Shown here: positions 1-4,583 of the stretch, one piece after another
How positions within the stretch are numbered: position 1 is the first letter of the stretch
Layout: each line of letters starts with the position of its first letter
NCBI GenBank assembly: GCA_002314265.1
Contig: DCEW01000030.1
Location: 7,888 to 24,165, forward strand
Source: Flavobacteriales bacterium UBA1820
GTDB lineage: Bacteria; Bacteroidota; Bacteroidia; Flavobacteriales; UBA1820
Length of the DNA stretch: 16,278 bases
Direction: 5' to 3'
The notes under the pieces: model-generated
The model's input: the letters and a program-made list of their open reading frames with translations, nothing else
The model's database searches: none
Told to the model about the DNA's origin: nothing
Made by a program: the position numbers and the translations under genes

Positions 1-1
1 A

Positions 2-430
2 GCCGAGGCCGTGGTAGCGGCCGAGGCCATCGGCGGACTTACTCCCGAGCCGGTGGATTACGGCAATATCCCGGGGGCTACCTACATCACTCCCCAGGTG
101 GCTTCGGTGGGACTTACTGAAGAAAAGGCCCTGCAGGAGGGATATACCCTGCGGGTGGGGAAATTTCCCTTTACCGCTTCGGGCAAGGCGCGCGCCGCAG
201 GCCGCGCCGAGGGCTTTGTCAAGGTAATCTTCGACCAGAAGACCGACCGCTTGCTCGGTGCGCACATCATCGGCGAGAATGCTACCGAGATGATCGCCGA
301 AGCGGTGGTCGCCCGCAAAGGCGGACTGACGGCCATGCAGCTCTTGCGCGCCGTGCATCCGCATCCCACGATGAGCGAAGGGTTTTACGAAGCGGTAGCC
401 GCTGCTTACGGGGAGGCGATCAATCTCTGA
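2..430 (+). CDS. lpdA: Dihydrolipoyl dehydrogenase (E3), C-terminal part, 5' end outside window
   Basis: This is the last ~142 residues of the FAD-dependent E3 subunit of 2-oxoacid dehydrogenase complexes and the glycine cleavage system. It reoxidises dihydrolipoamide with NAD+ in the cytoplasm. The visible part is the end of the FAD/NAD region plus the whole dimerisation domain: PQVASVGLTEEKA opens that domain, and RAVHPHPTMSE near the C-terminus is the E3 signature that supplies the catalytic His-Glu pair to the partner subunit's active site. The frame is open from base 2, so the true start lies upstream. Stop is TGA at 428-430, seven bases before folK, which suggests co-transcription. Mercuric reductase and glutathione reductase share the fold, but the HPHPTMSE form is typical of LpdA. 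Confidence 0.93.
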   Translation, partial: AEAVVAAEAIGGLTPEPVDYGNIPGATYITPQVASVGLTEEKALQEGYTLRVGKFPFTASGKARAAGRAEGFVKVIFDQKTDRLLGAHIIGENATEMIAEAVVARKGGLTAMQLLRAVHPHPTMSEGFYEAVAAAYGEAINL

Positions 431-437
431 GGCGGCG

Positions 438-905
438 ATGAAGTACTATCTGTCCCTGGGGGGCAATCTGGGCGATACGCGGACCATTTTCCAAGGGGCG
501 TTGGCGCGTATCGGACAGACGGTGGGCACGGTAGAGCGGGTCTCCTCGTTTTACCGGACGGCTCCGTGGGGTTTCGAGGCTCCGTCCGATTTTCTCAATG
601 CGGCGGTGGTGGTGGAGAGTTCCCTCCCGCCCGAGGAGGTGTTGGCTGCCTTGTGGGCCATCGAGAAGGAGTTCGGCCGGGTGCGCACCGGGAAGGGGAC
701 GGGGTACGCCTCGCGTTCCTTGGATCTGGACATCGTCTTTGTCGAGGACCGGGTGATCGATACGCCCGATCTCACCGTGCCCCATCCGTTGGCTCACCGC
801 CGGCGTTTTGTCCTGGAGCCTTTGGCCGAGATCGCGCCGCAGTTGCGTCATCCGGTGCTAGGCAAGACGGTTGCCGAACTGTTGGCGGAGTGTCCCGATC
901 GTTGA
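438..905 (+). CDS. folK: 2-amino-4-hydroxy-6-hydroxymethyldihydropteridine pyrophosphokinase (HPPK)
   Basis: The enzyme transfers pyrophosphate from ATP to 6-hydroxymethyl-dihydropterin in folate synthesis, in the cytoplasm. At 155 aa it matches the family length of about 160. Visible motifs are the N-terminal GGNLGD (residues 8-13), the FLNAAV strand (52-57), the RSLDLDIV block (93-100) with Mg-binding Asp96 and Asp98, and VPHPLAHRRRFVLEPLAEIAP (from 114) that binds pterin. The usual Pro of the GPRTLDLDI block is absent (ASRSLDLDI), a common variation. ATG at 438 follows the lpdA stop by seven bases; no clear Shine-Dalgarno is present, as is usual in Bacteroidetes. It is the last high-GC gene before the low-GC islet. 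Confidence 0.95.
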   Translation: MKYYLSLGGNLGDTRTIFQGALARIGQTVGTVERVSSFYRTAPWGFEAPSDFLNAAVVVESSLPPEEVLAALWAIEKEFGRVRTGKGTGYASRSLDLDIVFVEDRVIDTPDLTVPHPLAHRRRFVLEPLAEIAPQLRHPVLGKTVAELLAECPDR

Positions 906-950
906 ACGGGGAGGGGAAAGTCTTGGGAAAGCGGCGGTGTTTTGCTCGTC

Positions 951-985
951 ATTGCGTATTAGAAATAAGGTATATATTTGTACCT
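951..985 (+). promoter_or_regulatory. Bacteroidetes-type promoter with a dyad over the -7 box
   Basis: TATATTTG at 973-980 matches the TAnnTTTG -7 element exactly, and ATTG at 951-954 sits 18 bases upstream as a -33 element. Start of transcription would be near 986-990. The -7 box is framed by an inverted repeat, AGGTA (968-972) and TACCT (981-985), and a wider one, AATAAGG (964-970) and CCTTATT (1017-1023). A dyad on the -7 box is a plausible operator; no regulator is encoded next to it. Confidence 0.6.
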
Positions 986-1177
986 AAATATTGGATAGAA
1001 CACGGAAGTGTTTGAACCTTATTCCTTTCAGACGAATCTGGTAAATTTTTCTTGGACGGGAATAAGTGCCACCTCTCACTATGCTATATGGTGCAGAGGC
1101 TGTTGCTTATTTAGTCCAAAGGCTTTACCAGAGCCTGTCTGAAGAAATAGCAATGGCTCTCTGCACTTTCTTTTGTT
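986..1177 (+). ncRNA. Highly structured RNA / leader with two mutually exclusive folds
   Basis: The span begins just after a promoter and has no credible ORF. A small hairpin AACAC-GGAA-GTGTT (999-1012) has a GNRA loop. Fold A is a rod of nested helices: 1027-1033/1137-1143 (7 bp), 1037-1045/1124-1132 (9 bp), 1052-1057/1114-1119 (6 bp), 1061-1066/1106-1111 (6 bp), 1072-1076/1095-1099 (5 bp) and 1077-1079/1091-1093. Fold B pairs 1091-1112 with 1145-1166: eight perfect pairs GTGCAGAG/CTCTGCAC, then nine pairs including two G-U, then four, with two single-base bulges. It is followed by TTTCTTTTGTT (1167-1177). Fold B destroys the inner three helices of fold A and looks like an intrinsic terminator. 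It may be a cis-acting attenuator or riboswitch of the two genes downstream, or a free ~190-nt RNA ending at 1177. I recognise no known RNA family. Confidence 0.6.
1091..1177 (+). terminator. Candidate conditional terminator inside the leader RNA
   Basis: A 21-bp helix (1091-1112 with 1145-1166) is followed by an 11-base T-rich tract broken only by C and G. Its apical 32 nt contain a further AGGCT/AGCCT hairpin (1120-1124, 1132-1136). Because the 5' arm also pairs inside the upstream rod, termination could be conditional. The large loop is unusual for a simple terminator. Confidence 0.45.
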
Positions 1178-1246
1178 CCCCAATCAGCCATAAGGGGATG
1201 CCGAAAACCTTATCAAAGAGTAGGCAAAACTAATAACATAAGTATT

Positions 1247-1441
1247 ATGCCAAGTTTTTTGCTCAAGGGTACTGCACAAACCCAAATCGGTAAAATTCCA
1301 AGAGGTGCAACGATTCAAGTAATTAGTCAATCTGGTTCTTGTCCAAGTCAACAAGAAGTCCTTACTGCAATAAGGGCTCAATTCGGTATAAATGAGCCAA
1401 ATGCCAGACCACATTTTTTCAAATGGGAACAAGTGAAGTAA
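1247..1441 (+). CDS. 64-aa orphan protein of the low-GC islet
   Basis: The function is not recognised. The product is a small, mostly polar protein without a signal peptide or membrane segment. The N-terminal half carries QTQIGKIPRGATIQVI, which reads like a short beta hairpin, and the second half (QEVLTAIRAQFGI) is probably one helix. ATG at 1247 has an AT-rich upstream and no Shine-Dalgarno. Stop TAA (1439-1441) is followed directly by the ATG of the glycosylase-like gene, a zero-base junction that argues for translational coupling and for this being a real gene. It lies about 70 bases downstream of the structured leader. Codon use and GC match the islet, not the core. I have an impression that similar small proteins occur in Bacteroidales mobile elements, but cannot confirm this here. 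Confidence 0.6.
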   Translation: MPSFLLKGTAQTQIGKIPRGATIQVISQSGSCPSQQEVLTAIRAQFGINEPNARPHFFKWEQVK

Positions 1442-2257
1442 ATGCCTATGCGAGACCTATTCTGTAACGAATGCGGTCTGTCCTATGATATTCCACACCT
1501 TGTTGCCGAAAGGTTGCTTGGTGTGGAATATCTGCATAGGATAGAAAACCGCTACGAACAAATGCGCAAGTGCTATGGCTATACTTGTGCAGAATGGCAA
1601 GGAGTGTTTACAGAGGATTTGAAACCTTTTAATGGATATGACGACACCACCTCCGTGACCATTCCGATTGGCAACTCCCAATTAGGTGCTGACATCAAGA
1701 CATTGCATAAGGGGGCTATCGGTGTGGACTTGCCCACTTGGTTCAATGTTCAAGACAACAAGCATATAATGATTGTCGCACAAGACCCATTGAGGAACAA
1801 CAAGTATTATGGAGAATGCTATGATGCGGTTATTTCAAGTCCATTTGGCCTGCACTCATTGGAACATAGACAGAATGCGAGAGGTGGCAAAATGATGGAT
1901 TTGCTCGTAAAGGGACTGGTAGCCAATGGATATGGCATTTATCTGACCGATGCCAACAAGTTCTTTATATATGACCACAAGACAACCGATGAGTTCTCCG
2001 ATGCTCATATAGACAAGTATGCAGAAATTATTAGACAAGAGATAGAGATTGTCAAACCTACTGTAATCGTGTGTCTTGGCAGAAGTGCCGAAAGGATGTG
2101 CAAGAAAATGGGAATACAGAATATTTTGGCATTGCCACATTTGTCTGGAACCGCTCGTGGTGCTATTGTGAGAAAATTCCCAAGATTAGGGAAGATTGGA
2201 GCCACAGCGGAGAACATTGCAGAGGAGTATACAAGAGAAATAATGGAGAGTCTTTAA
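1442..2257 (+). CDS. Uracil-DNA-glycosylase-superfamily protein (271 aa)
   Basis: The fold is recognised from ordered motifs of the superfamily. IMIVAQDPLRNN (about 109-120) corresponds to motif A (GQDPY, with Asp115 as the possible water-activating residue). GIYLTDANKFF (165-175) corresponds to the strand seen as YLTNxVK. KPTVIVCLGRSAE (205-217) is the usual Pxx(I/V)xxLG strand. LPHLSGT (231-237) matches motif B (HPS-type), with His233. Such enzymes cleave the N-glycosidic bond of uracil or other altered bases in DNA. The N-terminus is unlike housekeeping Ung: CNEC (8-11) and Cys44/Cys49 could bind zinc or a cluster. Low GC and position in an islet suggest transfer from a phage or mobile element. 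Substrate is unknown; uracil, another lesion, or a phage-modified base are all possible. A non-catalytic DUF-type relative cannot be excluded. Confidence 0.7.
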   Translation: MPMRDLFCNECGLSYDIPHLVAERLLGVEYLHRIENRYEQMRKCYGYTCAEWQGVFTEDLKPFNGYDDTTSVTIPIGNSQLGADIKTLHKGAIGVDLPTWFNVQDNKHIMIVAQDPLRNNKYYGECYDAVISSPFGLHSLEHRQNARGGKMMDLLVKGLVANGYGIYLTDANKFFIYDHKTTDEFSDAHIDKYAEIIRQEIEIVKPTVIVCLGRSAERMCKKMGIQNILALPHLSGTARGAIVRKFPRLGKIGATAENIAEEYTREIMESL

Positions 2258-2259
2258 AA

Positions 2260-2306
2260 CCATAAAAACCTCTGTACTGAATGAGATTAGCGCAGAGGTT
2301 TTATGG
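2260..2306. terminator. Hairpin between convergent islet genes (bidirectional terminator)
   Basis: CCATAAAAACCTCTG (2260-2274) pairs with CAGAGGTTTTATGG (2293-2306), leaving one bulged A and an 18-base loop. It begins two bases after the glycosylase-like gene stop and ends just before the stop of the convergent gene at 2308. The A/T arms give a T-run in the stem on either strand. Confidence 0.75.
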
Positions 2307-2307
2307 C

Positions 2308-2758
2308 TTATATTTCTATTGAATTGGGAAAAGTCACATGCCGATTAAGATTAGTATCGTCGAAATGTAAGTATTCCAATCTTATATAATATACCCCTAT
2401 AAAAGGATATAAGTATTGTTTTAAACCAGAATAATAGGATAAGGTTATTGAATTTGAAATGGTTTGTTTAACACCAGTACCACTTATGCTTGGATAGTAA
2501 GAAAATGGCCAGCCACTCCGAACATTCAATATTATGCAATTACCATATTGGGTCTGACCTTGGCTAAAGAATCCAATTATATGACCATCATATATAAGAT
2601 TTCCATTCGTAACCTTAAGCGTTTTTGTCCCGTGTCCTGCCCAACTACTTAAATTGTTTGGTGATTGTGGGGGCCACACATTTGGAGATTACATCTTTAA
2701 ATGAGCCAGAAGTAACACCCTCAAAATTTGCTGATGATTTCAAACTTGTATTTGCCAT
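2308..2758 (-). pseudogene. Frameshifted orphan gene of the low-GC islet
   Basis: Reading leftward from ATG at 2758-2756, the frame gives MANTSLKSSANFEGVTSGSF and continues for 37 codons to a stop at 2647-2645. A second frame, open from about 2687 and overlapping it, runs to TAA at 2310-2308 (123 aa if counted from GTG at 2679). Dropping one base near 2690 (GTAATCTCC on the minus strand) joins both into one protein of roughly 150 aa. The joined product is rich in Gly, Ser, Thr, Asn and aromatic residues, with predicted alternating strands (KTLKVTNGNLIYDG, YLYPFIGVYYIRLEYL), so it is probably beta-rich. It has no signal peptide and no family I recognise. GC is the lowest of the window (about 22% in one 60-base stretch). 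It may be a decayed gene, a sequence error, or two overlapping small genes. Confidence 0.5.
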
Positions 2759-2784
2759 GATATTTAAAGTTTTAAGTATCTTTG
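2751..2784 (+). promoter_or_regulatory. Candidate promoter at the islet's right edge, reading toward yfcE
   Basis: TTTG (2751-2754) and TATCTTTG (2777-2784) are separated by 22 bases, close to the Bacteroidetes -33/-7 arrangement. It overlaps the start of the minus-strand gene at 2758, so it would fire divergently from it. It lies about 95 bases ahead of yfcE. Confidence 0.35.
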
Positions 2785-2841
2785 TATATGTATTAAGGCA
2801 ACGATTTTAGTGTTGGTACATTAAAGTATATAAGTGTGGCG

Positions 2842-2849
2842 TATTTTTG
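2842..2849 (+). promoter_or_regulatory. -7 element of the yfcE promoter
   Basis: TATTTTTG matches TAnnTTTG exactly, 30 bases before the yfcE ATG. No good -33 TTTG is seen at 19-21 bases upstream. The region 2759-2879 between the broken gene and yfcE is otherwise AT-rich and empty. Confidence 0.5.
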
Positions 2850-2879
2850 CTAAAAAGTAGAAAAAGAAGATAGAATACG

Positions 2880-3422
2880 ATGAAAATAGCTTTTTTGTCC
2901 GACTTGCACGGCTCATCGTGTGCGGCCCGGGCGGGGCTTGAGGCCGCAGATGCCTGGGGAGCCGATCGGATCGCCATCCTGGGCGACGTGATGTACCACG
3001 GCCCGCGCAACCCTCTTCCGCAAGGGTATGCACCGGCCGAGGTAGCCCGCTTGCTCAACCGGTATGCCGACCGGATCGTGGCCGTGCGCGGAAATTGCGA
3101 TAGCGAAGTCGACCAGATGTTGCTCGAATACCCGATGATGGGGGACAGCACCCTGATCGCTACTCCCGAGCACGATATTTTTCTCACGCACGGGCATATC
3201 TATTGTCCGGAAAACCATCCGAGGCTGCGTCCCGGGACGATCCTGGCTTTCGGGCACATCCATACGCCCGTGGCGGAGCAGAGCGGGGACTTGTTCTTTT
3301 TCAACCCCGGTTCGGCGGCGCTGCCCAAGGAACCGTTCCCGCCTACCTGGGGACGCTACGACGGAAACTGCCTGGAGGTGGTGGATTTCGAGGGAAAGGT
3401 GATAAAATCTTGTCCGTTATGA
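2880..3422 (+). CDS. yfcE: YfcE-type metallophosphodiesterase
   Basis: This is a calcineurin-like, dimetal phosphodiesterase of the MJ0936/YfcE group, cytoplasmic, 180 aa (E. coli YfcE is about 184). All metal motifs are present in order: SDLHG with Asp8 and His10, GDVMYHG with Asp36, GNCDSE with Asn72, LTHGH with His104, and GHIH with His126 and His128, followed by the NPGS loop (142-145). The stretches HGPRNPLPQGYAPAEV and AVRGNCDSEVDQMLL are strongly like E. coli YfcE. Known members cleave artificial phosphodiesters; the physiological substrate is uncertain. ATG 2880 is preceded by a TATTTTTG box. High GC resumes within the first codons, marking the end of the islet. Its stop overlaps the next gene's ATG (ATGA). 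Confidence 0.93.
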   Translation: MKIAFLSDLHGSSCAARAGLEAADAWGADRIAILGDVMYHGPRNPLPQGYAPAEVARLLNRYADRIVAVRGNCDSEVDQMLLEYPMMGDSTLIATPEHDIFLTHGHIYCPENHPRLRPGTILAFGHIHTPVAEQSGDLFFFNPGSAALPKEPFPPTWGRYDGNCLEVVDFEGKVIKSCPL

Positions 3423-3685
3423 GCCAGGAAGAGGAGGCGCCCTTGAATGAAAAAGGGCACATGGATTTCGTGATGCTCGAAGGGGTCGATGTGCAGGCTT
3501 ATCCGCAGTACGCAGCGATGAGCGCTTCGGAGCGCCGGAGCCTTCCTTCGACCAATTTCTGGCGTCAGAAAAACGGCCAGCCGCTCATCCCCGTGCCGCC
3601 CGAGGATCGGTACTACTACCATTATTTCCGGGGGGTGGATCAGGTGAGCTACGTCAATACGCCGCTGAAAAAGAAAGAAGCGTGA
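3419..3685 (+). CDS. 88-aa orphan protein coupled to yfcE
   Basis: The function is not recognised. The start is placed at ATG 3419 because it forms an ATGA overlap with the yfcE stop, a typical coupling signal; the same frame is open further upstream inside yfcE but that part is shadow. The product begins acidic (MSQEEEAPLNEKGH), has a central segment with FWRQKNGQPLIPVPPEDR, an aromatic cluster RYYYHYFRG near residues 64-72 and a Lys-rich end (LKKKEA). It has no signal peptide, no transmembrane segment and no cysteines. GC is like the core genome, so it is probably an old lineage-specific gene. An alternative start is the Met of MDFVMLEG, 14 codons in. Confidence 0.65.
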   Translation: MSQEEEAPLNEKGHMDFVMLEGVDVQAYPQYAAMSASERRSLPSTNFWRQKNGQPLIPVPPEDRYYYHYFRGVDQVSYVNTPLKKKEA

Positions 3686-3724
3686 GGTGTGCTTTCCCGC
3701 CCCTGTCGGGATGAGGCGGGCAGG

Positions 3725-3789
3725 CTTGCCCCCCAAACGAAAGAGGGGAGACGAATGTTTCGTCTCTCCTCTTTCGTTTGGGGGGCAAG
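3725..3789. terminator. 31-bp-stem bidirectional terminator between the 88-aa gene and truA
   Basis: Left arm 3725-3755 (beginning CTTGCCCCCCAAACG) pairs with right arm 3759-3789 around a 3-base loop, TGT. The only imperfection is one G-T pair (3747 with 3767). It separates convergent transcription units. A weaker GC hairpin, CCCGCC (3696-3701) with GGCGGG (3715-3720), precedes it on the yfcE side. Confidence 0.9.
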
Positions 3790-3799
3790 GTTCCTCGGG

Positions 3800-4564
3800 T
3801 TACGGTAAGATCTTTTCCCAGGGGTATTCCACCTGCCAGAGAAAGAGTCCTTGTGCAGGGGCCGACATCCCGGCCTGTCGGCGGTCGTGGCTTTCGATGA
3901 TCCCGCGCAGACTCTCGGGCGAGCGTTTTCCGCGGCCTATCTCCAGCATCGTTCCCACGATGGCGCGGACCATGTTACGCAGGAAACGGTCGGCCGTGAT
4001 GGTAAAGACCAGGCGGTGCGGCTCGGGGGTGTCCCAATGCGCTTCTTCCACGCGGCAGAGGAAGGTCTTCACGTCGGTTTCTACCTTGGAGAAACACTGG
4101 AAGTCCTCGTACTCCCGCAGGATCCCGCAGGCATGGTTCATGGCCGGGAGGTCCAGCGGAGTGCCGTAAGGATAGTAGCAACTGGTCTGTCGGTGGAAGG
4201 GGTCTTTTCGGGTGTGGAGGAAGTACTTGTATTGGCGGCGGGTGGCGTCGAAACGGGCGTGTGCCTGATCCTGGACCTGAAAGACGCGCCGGATGGCAAT
4301 GTCCGGCGGAAGAATGCCATTCAGACGGCGGCAGAAGTCGTGCGGGCTGGCGATCGGTTGCGTGCAGTCGAAGTGGGCGAACATCTGCTCGGCGTGTACG
4401 CCGGTGTCGGTACGTCCGGCGGCGGTGAGTCTCGCCGGCTCCCGCAGGAGTTTCCCCAAAGCATCCTCGAAGACCGTCTGGATGCCCAAGCCCTGGTTTT
4501 CGGGCTGGCTTTGCCAGCCCGAAAACGCAGTGCCCAGGTAGGAAAACTCGAGAAAGTACCGCAT
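3800..4564 (-). CDS. truA: tRNA pseudouridine(38-40) synthase
   Basis: The enzyme isomerises uridines 38-40 of the tRNA anticodon arm; it acts in the cytoplasm as a dimer. At 254 aa it is near the family length of about 245-270. The hallmark GRTDTGVHA lies at residues 50-58 with catalytic Asp53. YLGTAFSGWQSQP (9-21) is the N-terminal signature, RQYKYFL (110-116) holds the tyrosine that stacks on the target base, and RFLRNMVRAIVGTMLEIGRG (from 193) is the conserved C-terminal block. ATG at 4564 follows the barrel gene stop by 19 bases on the same strand, so it is probably the last gene of the TPR-barrel-truA operon. It ends at the long shared terminator. Confidence 0.96.
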   Translation of the reverse strand: MRYFLEFSYLGTAFSGWQSQPENQGLGIQTVFEDALGKLLREPARLTAAGRTDTGVHAEQMFAHFDCTQPIASPHDFCRRLNGILPPDIAIRRVFQVQDQAHARFDATRRQYKYFLHTRKDPFHRQTSCYYPYGTPLDLPAMNHACGILREYEDFQCFSKVETDVKTFLCRVEEAHWDTPEPHRLVFTITADRFLRNMVRAIVGTMLEIGRGKRSPESLRGIIESHDRRQAGMSAPAQGLFLWQVEYPWEKILP

Positions 4565-4583
4565 CGTCCTCCCTGTTCGTTTA

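Noticed and set aside
986..1177. tmRNA, RNase P RNA, SRP RNA or 6S RNA
   Set aside because: No tRNA-like end, no RNase P core motifs, no SRP GGAA/GCAG signature. A 6S-like long rod is not excluded, but the closing stem and central bubble do not sit where expected.
986..1177. Retron msr-msd
   Set aside because: Long hairpin present, but no reverse transcriptase in the window and no matching flanking a1/a2 repeats.
1184..1432. 82-codon minus-strand frame opposite the 64-aa gene
   Set aside because: The plus frame has the direct stop-start junction with the glycosylase-like gene; the minus frame has no promoter and no partner.
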